DNA from: Candidatus Atribacteria bacterium ADurb.Bin276
Lineage (GTDB): Bacteria; Atribacterota; Atribacteria; Atribacterales; Atribacteraceae
Direction of reading: 5' to 3'
Length of the DNA: 64,000 nt
Assembly (NCBI GenBank): GCA_002069605.1
Contig: MWBQ01000025.1
Span: 1 to 64,000, forward strand
Part shown: positions 1-7,290 of the stretch, one piece after another
How the letters are laid out: the number at the start of each line of letters is the position of its first letter
Position numbering within the stretch: the first letter of the stretch is position 1
The notes under the pieces: generated by a model
The model's database searches: none
Told to the model about the DNA's origin: nothing
Seen by the model: only the letters and a program-made list of their open reading frames with translations
Translations under genes and position numbers: made by a program

Positions 1-381
1 GAGTGCATAATTTCCTAAAGCCGGAATATGTTGGTAAAATAACGACAAGTCACTTTCTTTTTCTACCGTCCCAGTATTGACAATCTTTACACCGAGCAAT
101 ACAGCTAAATCAATGGCTTTTTTTAGATTTTCAAAACCTTCAGGTTGAGATAAATCAGAATGACCACTCAAACTGCTTATCATCAGTTTGTACAAAGCAC
201 ATTTTTCCTCTAATTTTTTAACATCTGCCTCGGAAAAATCCTGTAATGCAAAATGTTCAGTCCAGCCCCGAACACAAGCCAATTCTAAATATCGAAAACC
301 GGCTTGGCTTATGCCTTTTAAGGCATCCTCGAGAGAAAATTTATGGTAAGTATTGGTTGAAACGGCTAAAACCTGAAACAC
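1..381 (-). CDS. Sugar phosphate isomerase/epimerase-like protein, N-terminal part (runs off the left edge)
   Basis: The visible 127 codons start at a GTG at 381, preceded seven bases upstream by GGAGG. The protein begins MFQVLAVSTNTYHKF and continues with segments such as ALKGISQAGFRYLEL and GVKIVNTGTVEK, the pattern of the xylose-isomerase-like TIM barrel (AP endonuclease 2 family) in sugar epimerases and inosose dehydratases: each beta strand is followed by a helix, with a conserved acidic end of the first strands. It has the same orientation as the Gfo/Idh dehydrogenase 300 bp upstream, with which this family is often paired in sugar or inositol catabolism. The C-terminus and the metal-binding residues lie outside the window, so the substrate cannot be judged. 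Confidence 0.72.
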   Translation of the reverse strand, partial: MFQVLAVSTNTYHKFSLEDALKGISQAGFRYLELACVRGWTEHFALQDFSEADVKKLEEKCALYKLMISSLSGHSDLSQPEGFENLKKAIDLAVLLGVKIVNTGTVEKESDLSLFYQHIPALGNYAL

Positions 382-684
382 AATAAAACCTCCTTCAAAT
401 TTAAATATTTTTAATCAATATCCATTCAATTTTTCAAAGAATTAATGTATTTATAGTCGAATCCTGAAAAAAATTACAATTATTCGGTAATAAAGAGTGT
501 AGGAACTTTATCACACCTCAACCTCATCTATTCCATAAAAAGAGAAGATGAGGCTTTTATATTTCATAAAACATTATCCTGATTTAACTCCGAAAGAAAG
601 TCAGAGTATAAAGCAGGTATTTTATTTTCTTCTAGTATTTCTATCTAACTAAGATGATAGACAACTCAAGTTGTAATATACTCT
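382..684. other. Intergenic spacer with an inverted repeat
   Basis: No gene is apparent in these 303 bases. An 8 bp inverted repeat (CCTCATCT at 522-529, AGATGAGG at 546-553) could form a hairpin with a 16-base loop. It is followed by CTTTTA on the plus strand, but the flanking genes are on the minus strand and no T-run follows it in that direction, so a terminator role is doubtful. A promoter for the leftward gene at 381 was not recognised. Confidence 0.3.
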
Positions 685-1683
685 TTACAGGACAATAACT
701 TGACCTTTTTTTGCCGATTCTTCCGCTGCCAAGCAAGCTCGAACTGCCTCTAACGATTCTTCGGGGTGGATGATCGTTGGCTTCTTGTTTTCAAGAATAC
801 AGGTCGCAAAATAAGATAGTTCTTCTCGGAGTGCTCCCGATCGCACTCCATGCAAGAGTGGCCAGTAAGTAGTATCTGATGAATGCCAACCATTCTGATC
901 GCAAATGGAAAAATTAGGGTGAGTTTCTTGAATATGTATTGAGCCTTGTGTACCAATAATCTCCATACGTTCGTCGATTTGAAAAGCAGTTTTTTCCGGT
1001 AGGAACCAGACATTTTCACAAACACCAATAGCGCCACTATCAAATCGAAATAAGGTCCAAGCGAGGTCAGGATGAGGAAAATTTCGAACAGATAAAGATT
1101 GAGCATAAACTGACTTAATTTTTGCTCTGGTATACCAAAGCATTAAATCAGTATCATGCACTCCATCTCCAATAATTGGTCCGATTTTAGGGAGAACCGT
1201 TGCTCCAACTGTTTCAGGGATATTACGTCGAGCATATATTGAAACAATTTTCCCAATCCGGCCTTCATCAATTGCTACTTTAGCAGAAGCATATCGAGGA
1301 TTAAAACGACAAATGTGACCTACCATAAAAAACTTGCTGGTCTTTTTGGTTGCAGCAACTATTTTTTCAGCATCAGCAACCGTTGATGCCATGGGTTTTT
1401 CTAAAAAAACATGTTTACCAGCCTCTAAAGAGGCAAGAGTTGGTTGCAAGTGCTGATCCCACATGGTCACCACCGAAACTGCATCAATTTCATCATTATT
1501 TAGTAATTGGTGATAATCAGTATAAAGATGTTTTACATGAAAACGCTCACCCAATTCTTTTAGTCTTGATTCGTTTCGGGTACACAAAGCATAAAGTTCA
1601 ACATGGCTAAGATCTGATAATACTTCACAATGTTTTTGCCCAAACCAGCCAAGGCCAATCACCGCAAATTTAACTCTTTCCAA
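685..1683 (-). CDS. Gfo/Idh/MocA family NAD(P)-dependent oxidoreductase
   Basis: A 332 aa protein, the normal length for this family of sugar, inositol or sugar-acid dehydrogenases. The N-terminal Rossmann fold shows GLGWFGQKH (residues about 10-18), the family EKP motif (HVFLEKPMAS, near 95) that contacts cofactor and substrate, and a GDGVHDTDLMLWY segment (near 172-184) matching the catalytic His/Asp helix of the C-terminal alpha/beta domain. The start is TTG at 1683, with AAAGGAGGG seven to eight bases upstream; no ATG fits as well. It lies 26 bp after the M24-fold gene in a leftward operon controlled by a LacI regulator. The natural substrate is unknown; the operon suggests a carbohydrate or its lactone. 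Confidence 0.88.
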   Translation of the reverse strand: MERVKFAVIGLGWFGQKHCEVLSDLSHVELYALCTRNESRLKELGERFHVKHLYTDYHQLLNNDEIDAVSVVTMWDQHLQPTLASLEAGKHVFLEKPMASTVADAEKIVAATKKTSKFFMVGHICRFNPRYASAKVAIDEGRIGKIVSIYARRNIPETVGATVLPKIGPIIGDGVHDTDLMLWYTRAKIKSVYAQSLSVRNFPHPDLAWTLFRFDSGAIGVCENVWFLPEKTAFQIDERMEIIGTQGSIHIQETHPNFSICDQNGWHSSDTTYWPLLHGVRSGALREELSYFATCILENKKPTIIHPEESLEAVRACLAAEESAKKGQVIVL

Positions 1684-1709
1684 GAAAAACCCTCCTTTAT
1701 AAATCTAAA

Positions 1710-2879
1710 TTACAAAATAATAATTTCTCGGCGATATGGATTGAATTCTCGAATCCCTTTTTCTGTAACTACGATTCCATCTTCATACCTCATTCCCACT
1801 TCACCATCAGTGAGCCATATATCAATATTAAACACCATGTTCGGTTGGATGACAAAGGGGTTACTTTCAGAAAGCCAAAGACCTTCGACTTCGGATACTC
1901 CCGTTCCATGAGCAGGGCCATAAAGAGTAAATTTTTCCCATCCATATTTTGCCAGGTGATTATTATATTTTTTGAAAACCTCGGAAGAAAGAACCCCTGG
2001 CCGAATCATTTCGAGTGCATCTTCCATAGATTGGAGGGCAACCAACATCATTTTTTTCACTTTTGGGTCAGGCTCTCCAATGGAAAAAACCCGGCACATG
2101 TTACCACAATATCCCTGATATCGAGCACCAAAGGTAATTTGGACCAATTCGTTTGCCTGAATAAGCTTATCGGTTGATTTACATAAACTACGGGAGGTGT
2201 TCCTTCCTGAACAAACCCAAATAGGATAAGATGTTCCCTCTGCTCCTAAATCAAGCATTACTTTTCGACCTTCATTTTCTAAAAATCGCTCACTGACACC
2301 TGTTTGTACTACCTCTAAAGCACGTTTTACTGACTCCTCAGTAATACGATAAGCTTCAGCTATAACCTCAATTTCTTCTTTCGACTTAATTTGACGAACT
2401 CTAAGCAGCATTTCATCACCAGACACAACTTCAGCGTTGGGAAGGTTTTTTACCAAATCTTGAAATATAAGGTATGGAAAGGTATTCCATTGACTAATGG
2501 CTATTTTTTTGGGTTGAATCTTTCCCATAATTTGTGGAATGATGGTCGAAAAATCTAAAATTTCAGTATCAGGAACCCATTCAGGCGCTGAAGTTTCGAC
2601 AAACAAACCATGAATAAGAATTTTTTTAATCCGGGAAAATTCCTTAGCCATCTCAAATGATTCTGGTCCACCGGTGATCAAAACTGCTTCACCTTCTCTG
2701 GGTACCATAACTCCTGCAAAATCAAAAAAGGGCTGAAATCCTGCTAAGTACAAAGATATCGAGGCTTCACTTTCACTTGAATAACCCACCCATAAATCAA
2801 CATTTTCTTTTTTCATTTCCTCTTGTAGACGATTTACGCGGCGTTGAAAGTCTTGATCGCTAATTCTTAGATTTGTCAT
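1710..2879 (-). CDS. M24/creatinase-fold hydrolase (Xaa-Pro peptidase-like) lacking most metal ligands
   Basis: A 389 aa protein with a creatinase N-terminal domain (residues about 5-155) and a pita-bread M24 domain (about 165-385). The usual metal-binding Asp in the DFGA-type motif is Thr here (QITFGARYQGY, Thr249), the second Asp is Asn (GNMCR, Asn260), the His of the later HE-type motif is Ser (SEVEG, Ser329), and the EP-type Glu is Asp353. The GPAHGTG His324 and final Glu366 remain. This resembles creatinase-type, metal-independent members more than aminopeptidase P. The start was set at the ATG at 2879, behind GAGGAGG; an upstream in-frame TTG overlaps that site. It sits 18 bp after the phosphotriesterase-like gene. 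A C-N hydrolase role on a small catabolic intermediate is inferred. Confidence 0.82.
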   Translation of the reverse strand: MTNLRISDQDFQRRVNRLQEEMKKENVDLWVGYSSESEASISLYLAGFQPFFDFAGVMVPREGEAVLITGGPESFEMAKEFSRIKKILIHGLFVETSAPEWVPDTEILDFSTIIPQIMGKIQPKKIAISQWNTFPYLIFQDLVKNLPNAEVVSGDEMLLRVRQIKSKEEIEVIAEAYRITEESVKRALEVVQTGVSERFLENEGRKVMLDLGAEGTSYPIWVCSGRNTSRSLCKSTDKLIQANELVQITFGARYQGYCGNMCRVFSIGEPDPKVKKMMLVALQSMEDALEMIRPGVLSSEVFKKYNNHLAKYGWEKFTLYGPAHGTGVSEVEGLWLSESNPFVIQPNMVFNIDIWLTDGEVGMRYEDGIVVTEKGIREFNPYRREIIIL

Positions 2880-2897
2880 GGTTAACCTCCTCAATTT

Positions 2898-3935
2898 TTA
2901 TCTTAAAAAAAGTTGTTGGGGATTCTTTATTATTATTTCCCAAACTATTTTTTCTTCAACTCCAACCTCAATGAGCATTGGAACAACATTGGAAAGAATA
3001 TGATCATAACCCCATCCTCCATAAGCGTGAAGCATCGCCTTTAAGCAGATATCATTAGTTATAAGAAGTCGATTTTGATAACCAAGATCGACCAACTTAC
3101 GGATAACCTGGACTCGGTCTCGATCGGTAGCAAAATTTCCTCCGGCAAATTTCCTCTTTTCAATAGGAATCCAGAACTCTTTTCCAAAATTATCAAATTC
3201 AATAAATGCACCTCGTTTCATCACTGAGATCATATAATTGAGATTCATTTCTACATCTGAGTGGCAGATGACAATTTGGGAAGGATCTGCTCCTTCACTT
3301 TCTAAAATATCCAAAACCTCTATTCCATTTTCTGACCAGGGATAGACATGTATAAAAACCGGAATCCTGCTTTGGGATTGAGCTTTTCCCGCTGCTTGTA
3401 GAACCTTTTTTTCATTTGGGTGGATCTGCTGGCTGGTTCCAATTTCACCAATTACCCCAGAACGAACTCCAGTATGATCCATACCAATCAATAAGTCATT
3501 CATAATTAATTCAGTTATGTCTTCAGCTGATCGCTTTTCAATATCAGTTGTATGAGTATCATGAGTATAAAATCCACAACCTGCAATAATATTAACTCCG
3601 GTTTCTTTCATGAGTTGTTGTAATTGATTTGGATCACGACCAATCCCAACCGGAGTAACATCAATAATACTTTGTCCTCCACTATCTTTAAAGGTTATTA
3701 TTTCGCTATAGGCAACATCATACTCAGAGAGAATTAAATTATCTTTTACGACATAAGGATCTCGGCGAAGATATCCCAGGTTATTCATGTTAACCTTCTG
3801 ATATGCCAACTTTTTCTCAAATGGGGTTACGGGTTCGGTAAATTGATTGCTAATATCGATAAATATGTGTTCATGTGGAAGAATAACACCTAAATCATCA
3901 ATTTTTTTCTCACCACAAACTGTCATAACATTCAA
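2898..3935 (-). CDS. Phosphotriesterase-family metal-dependent hydrolase (Php/PLL-like)
   Basis: About 345 aa, an amidohydrolase-superfamily TIM barrel. Visible ligands: HEH in GVILPHEHIF at the first strand, the GVIGEIGTS strand where Glu replaces the carboxylated Lys of true phosphotriesterase as in E. coli Php, His in IPVFIHVYPW, His in IVICHSDVE and the final Asp in LLITNDIC. Many such proteins are lactonases or act on sugar lactones rather than phosphotriesters. The start is uncertain: TTG at 3935 sits nine bases after GGGAGG, while TTG at 3944 has no spacer and ATG at 3926 is too distant. It is the first structural gene after the LacI regulator. Because a Gfo/Idh dehydrogenase follows in the operon, lactone hydrolysis is a reasonable but unproven guess. 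Confidence 0.85.
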   Translation of the reverse strand: MNVMTVCGEKKIDDLGVILPHEHIFIDISNQFTEPVTPFEKKLAYQKVNMNNLGYLRRDPYVVKDNLILSEYDVAYSEIITFKDSGGQSIIDVTPVGIGRDPNQLQQLMKETGVNIIAGCGFYTHDTHTTDIEKRSAEDITELIMNDLLIGMDHTGVRSGVIGEIGTSQQIHPNEKKVLQAAGKAQSQSRIPVFIHVYPWSENGIEVLDILESEGADPSQIVICHSDVEMNLNYMISVMKRGAFIEFDNFGKEFWIPIEKRKFAGGNFATDRDRVQVIRKLVDLGYQNRLLITNDICLKAMLHAYGGWGYDHILSNVVPMLIEVGVEEKIVWEIIIKNPQQLFLR

Positions 3936-3993
3936 CTTCCCCAACCTCCCTTTTTTTAAAATTACATAATTTTATATTAATTCCATAAATGTA

Positions 3994-5010
3994 TTAAAAA
4001 GAAGATAAGGTTGATGACCGAATGGTTAAAGTTGGTTCAATAGATATATTGCCTACTTTAACATTATCCGATTGAATGAATTCTAATAGCAACTCTGAAG
4101 CAGTTTCAATCATTTTTTTCTTATTTGGGTCAATGGTGGTTAAGGAAATTGGAAGGAGTGATCCAATTTTAATATTATCGAATCCTACTATTGAAATATC
4201 TTGTGGAATCGATAGACCTACATCGATTATCGCCTTCATAACACTTATGGCTAAAATATCACAAAATACAATGACAGCTGTTGCTTTTCTCGTTTGGGAA
4301 AAAAACTCTTTTGTTTTCTGGTAAGCATCTTCTAAATCAAAGCTAGTATGAATCTGTAAAGATTCATTGTAATCTAAGCCAAATTCCTTTAAAGCTTTTT
4401 GGTAACCACAAAAGCGATCACGGGCACTGGAAATATGATGAGAAACGTTAATAAAAAGAATTTCTTGATGTCCCAGTTCAAGGAGATGTCGGGTCGCTAA
4501 ATATCCTCCCCGTTCATCATCGGAAGTGATACTTGGTGCTATTGGCTTATCAAAATGTCTTCCTAATAAAACTGTTGGAATTCGGTTTTTTAAAATTTCC
4601 TGAGTATTTTCCCCACTTTTCCCCACCGGCGTTAAGAGTATCCCATCTACTCTTTTATTGATTAAAGTTTCGATAGAATGTTTTTCTTGGTCAAAATTCT
4701 CCTGGGTATTACAGAGAATAAGGTTATATCCACGGGATCGAAAAAAAACTTCGGCATCTTTCACCATTTCTCCAAAAAAAGGATCAGAAATATCACTCAT
4801 TACCATTCCAATAGTACGTGTTGTCCTTTGAACCAAAGCTCGAGCAATTGCATTAGGAGTATAGTTTAGAAACTGAGCGGTTTTAATAATGTTATTTTTG
4901 GTTTCGGGACTTACATCGGGTTTATTGTTCAATGCTCTCGAAACGGTGTTTGCCGAAACACCAACTAATCGTGCAATTTCCCTAATGGTTGGGGGATTAT
5001 TTTTTTTCAT
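3994..5010 (-). CDS. LacI/GalR family transcriptional regulator
   Basis: A 338 aa protein with the full LacI layout: an N-terminal helix-turn-helix (TIREIARLVGVSANTVS then RALNNKPDVS, residues 7-32), hinge helix with NAIARAL, then a periplasmic-binding-protein-like sensor domain (TIGMVMSDISDPFFGEM onward; VDGILLTPVG; DISIVGFDN). It is the first gene of the leftward operon that continues through the phosphotriesterase, M24 and Gfo/Idh genes, and it starts only eight bases downstream of a near-perfect 18 bp palindrome centred on CG, typical of a LacI-family operator. It most likely represses itself and the operon in response to a sugar-like ligand. The ligand cannot be read from sequence. Confidence 0.92.
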   Translation of the reverse strand: MKKNNPPTIREIARLVGVSANTVSRALNNKPDVSPETKNNIIKTAQFLNYTPNAIARALVQRTTRTIGMVMSDISDPFFGEMVKDAEVFFRSRGYNLILCNTQENFDQEKHSIETLINKRVDGILLTPVGKSGENTQEILKNRIPTVLLGRHFDKPIAPSITSDDERGGYLATRHLLELGHQEILFINVSHHISSARDRFCGYQKALKEFGLDYNESLQIHTSFDLEDAYQKTKEFFSQTRKATAVIVFCDILAISVMKAIIDVGLSIPQDISIVGFDNIKIGSLLPISLTTIDPNKKKMIETASELLLEFIQSDNVKVGNISIEPTLTIRSSTLSSF

Positions 5011-5017
5011 CTAAGTC

Positions 5018-5035
5018 ACCATTAACGTTAACGGT
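5018..5035. promoter_or_regulatory. Predicted LacI-family operator
   Basis: ACCATTAACGTTAACGGT is an 18 bp palindrome with one mismatched pair (A5021/C5032) and a central CG step, the usual symmetry of LacI/GalR operators. It lies between the predicted start of transcription (near 5042) and the ATG at 5010, so bound repressor would block transcription of the regulator and its operon. Confidence 0.75.
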
Positions 5036-5048
5036 ATCGTTCACTGTT

Positions 5049-5077
5049 AATATATCACATTATGACATTCACATCAA
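5049..5077 (-). promoter_or_regulatory. Predicted sigma-70 type promoter of the LacI-led operon
   Basis: On the minus strand, TTGATG (5077-5072) and TATATT (5054-5049) are separated by exactly 17 bp. Transcription would start near 5042, just upstream of the palindromic operator. Confidence 0.6.
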
Positions 5078-5333
5078 ACCAATTCCTTAGAAAAGAATCA
5101 ATTAATAATTTGGTAATTTATCCAGTAATTTTTTCAAAAATAACCTGTTCTTTTTATCTTATAAAAGACAAATTCAACTCATTTGATAAAAAGTTTTATT
5201 CAGATCTACTTATTTAGCTTACAAAAATACGTTTCGATCGTTCAATCTTAAAAAATACAGAATTTTTGGAATAAATAATCGATATACGGTTTAATATGAA
5301 TATTAATCCGCTTAAGAAAGGAAGGGAACATAA

Positions 5334-5957
5334 ATGAAACAATATATTTTTTTCTTAATGATAACCCTACTTCTTTTTTCTTTTTCAATTATGGGAACAA
5401 CTCAAACCAACGAAATTACTGAAAGAAATCAGGTAGTAACATTAAATGGGGGACCAATCACTTTAATCGGACCCGAACTTAAGGTTGGTGATTTTGCTCC
5501 AGATTTTCAAGTCGTTGCTCAAGCTACTTTAATCGATGAAGAAATGAAAATTATGAATCTTAATGATTTCTCTGGGAAAATTAAGGTTATTTCAGTTACA
5601 CCCTCCTTGGATACTCCAGTTTGTGATCTTCAAATTCATAATTTTAATGAGGAAGCTTCCACATTCCCAATCGAAGTGGTAGTAATCAACATCAGCATGG
5701 ATCTCCCCTTTGCTATTAACCGATTTTGTGCTACTTCTGGAATTGATAAAGTGATAGCCCTTTCTGATTATCGCTTTGCCTCCTTCGGGACCAACTGGGG
5801 AGTATTAATTAAAGAATTGCGCTTATTAACTCGGGCACTTTTTATTGTTGACAAGGAAAACGTCATCCGTTATATAGAAATCGTACCTGATACCACTCAA
5901 GCACCTGATTATGAACAAGCCTTAAATGCTTTAAAACAATTAATACACAATGAATAA
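5334..5957 (+). CDS. tpx: Thiol peroxidase (Tpx, atypical 2-Cys peroxiredoxin) with an export signal
   Basis: A 207 aa protein whose residues about 45-205 match Tpx: VGDFAPDFQVV, then the peroxidatic cysteine in TPSLDTPVCDLQ (Cys97) and the resolving cysteine in RFCATSGI (Cys132), 35 residues apart (34 in E. coli Tpx). It reduces H2O2 and alkyl hydroperoxides, normally with thioredoxin. It is about 40 residues longer than cytosolic Tpx because of an N-terminal hydrophobic segment (residues 3-20), a likely signal peptide or membrane anchor, so it probably acts in the periplasm. The start ATG follows GAAAGGAAGGG. It is monocistronic, ending at a strong bidirectional terminator. Confidence 0.9.
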   Translation: MKQYIFFLMITLLLFSFSIMGTTQTNEITERNQVVTLNGGPITLIGPELKVGDFAPDFQVVAQATLIDEEMKIMNLNDFSGKIKVISVTPSLDTPVCDLQIHNFNEEASTFPIEVVVINISMDLPFAINRFCATSGIDKVIALSDYRFASFGTNWGVLIKELRLLTRALFIVDKENVIRYIEIVPDTTQAPDYEQALNALKQLIHNE

Positions 5958-6136
5958 CAAGGGTCTATTTTGAAAATATAATGAGAAAATTAAGAATATA
6001 ATAATCAATTTCATCCCCACTCAAGAGAGAAAGAAATTAAAACCGGCACTACTGGAAGCGCAATGATGCAAATATCTTTTGAGCTCAATTTTTTTTCCTT
6101 TGGTGAAAGAGAGTGACCAAGGAGTTTTTCTAAAAC

Positions 6137-6171
6137 AAAAAACCCACCGTTTTATCAACGGTGGGTTTTTT
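6137..6171. terminator. Bidirectional intrinsic terminator
   Basis: A perfect 15 bp stem (6137-6151 with 6157-6171, core AACCCACCGTT/AACGGTGGGTT) and a 5-base loop TTATC, flanked by an A-run on one side and a T-run on the other. It lies between the converging tpx and fasciclin genes and can serve both. Confidence 0.92.
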
Positions 6172-6204
6172 AGAAAGTACTTTTTTCTACAACTGACTGA
6201 GTTA

Positions 6205-6798
6205 TCAATTCAACAAATCAACCGAACACGCCTTCCAGGGGGTAAGAACAGTATCAATCACATAGATGTTCCCATTGGTGGCTTCAATCATGTTCTTGTC
6301 GGCGACGATTCCCTTGACTTCACACGATCCCGGAGCACCGTTCATGATGTTCACGGTTCCCTCTCCTCCCACTCGCAAGTAGAGAGGATAGTTATCAAAC
6401 AGGGTCCGCAGGGTTAAGGTGTTCACTAAGTCTCGGGCATTGACTCGGAAAGGAACCACATGGTAGGAAAGAATCTTGACCAAAAGGTCTTGATTTTCTG
6501 GTTTCAAGAGACCATCCACAAAACCAGCTGGTAAGGCAGCAAAGGCGGCATCATTGGGAGCAAATACCGTGATGTTTTGGGTATTGGCTAAGATATCTGC
6601 TAGACCTGCTGTTTTTGCAGCTGCTAAGAGAGTGGTAAAGATACCCGTCCCTTGAGCAGCCTCAACGATATTTTTATCACTGGTGACGGTAACGATATCA
6701 GCACTATAAGCCACTCCACTCCAAAGGGCAATTAAAAGAACCACACTCAAAGCCAGAACCGTTTTTCTATTCAAAGTCATTAGGGTTAATCCGTTCAT
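6205..6798 (-). CDS. Secreted fasciclin (FAS1) domain protein
   Basis: A 197 aa protein made of a signal peptide (residues about 10-33, VLALSVVLLIALWSGVAYSA) and a single FAS1 domain. The conserved H1 region ITVFAPNDAAFAALPAGF (near 75-92), the YHVVPF segment and the H2-like IYVIDTVLTPW at the end are all visible. FAS1 domains mediate adhesion and ligand contacts outside the cell; the bacterial role is usually unknown. The ATG at 6798 has AAGGAGTG seven bases upstream. It appears more GC-rich than its neighbours and has a consensus promoter, which would fit recent acquisition and/or strong expression. It stands alone, converging on tpx. Confidence 0.9.
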   Translation of the reverse strand: MNGLTLMTLNRKTVLALSVVLLIALWSGVAYSADIVTVTSDKNIVEAAQGTGIFTTLLAAAKTAGLADILANTQNITVFAPNDAAFAALPAGFVDGLLKPENQDLLVKILSYHVVPFRVNARDLVNTLTLRTLFDNYPLYLRVGGEGTVNIMNGAPGSCEVKGIVADKNMIEATNGNIYVIDTVLTPWKACSVDLLN

Positions 6799-6857
6799 GG
6801 TCTTTCACTCCTTTCGTCTTCACTTATCATCATTAGTATTTTACTGAACATACTCAT

Positions 6858-6885
6858 ATTATATTCTCTTCTTTTTCTCTGTCAA
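6858..6885 (-). promoter_or_regulatory. Consensus sigma-70 promoter of the fasciclin gene
   Basis: On the minus strand, TTGACA (6885-6880) and TATAAT (6863-6858) both match the consensus perfectly, with a 16 bp spacer, about 60 bp upstream of the start codon. Confidence 0.78.
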
Positions 6886-6956
6886 GGGGTAAAAGAGTAA
6901 ATTTAAAAAATATTTTTAAAATCAGTTCATTGTTTACCTGCTCAACATCCAAACTC

Positions 6957-6986
6957 TTGACAATCTCGCCTTGAAAGTTTTAGTAT
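6957..6986 (+). promoter_or_regulatory. Possible promoter for the efflux pair
   Basis: TTGACA at 6957-6962 and TAGTAT at 6981-6986 with an 18 bp spacer. It would give a leader of about 300 bases before the adaptor gene. The rest of 6886-7290 is AT-rich and shows no convincing gene; a 61-codon open frame at 6971-7156 has no ribosome binding site. Confidence 0.35.
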
Positions 6987-7290
6987 TCATTTTTAAACAA
7001 AAACTAAATTCTACTGAAAAAAGAGAACATTTTAATAAAAAAAGAAATAAAAATACAATATATAAAATGAAGTTGATTTATCGAATCGGGTACATAAGAG
7101 TTCAATCAACATCTTTTTTCATAAGAAAGCACAAAAATTTCCCATCCAATTTTTAATTTTAATATTAGCAGAGATAACCCTTGTAATTATTTAAAAAACC
7201 GATTCATTCAAAGCTCTAGAATAAAACAGCTTTTTTAAAAGGATTTATAATTATTTATTACTAAGATATTAATTGAGGAGGATAATTCCT

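Noticed and set aside
6971-7156. Rightward open frame of 61 codons in the spacer before the efflux pair
   Set aside because: It starts inside the possible promoter at 6957-6986 and has no ribosome site; Lys/Asn-rich composition is that of AT-rich non-coding DNA.
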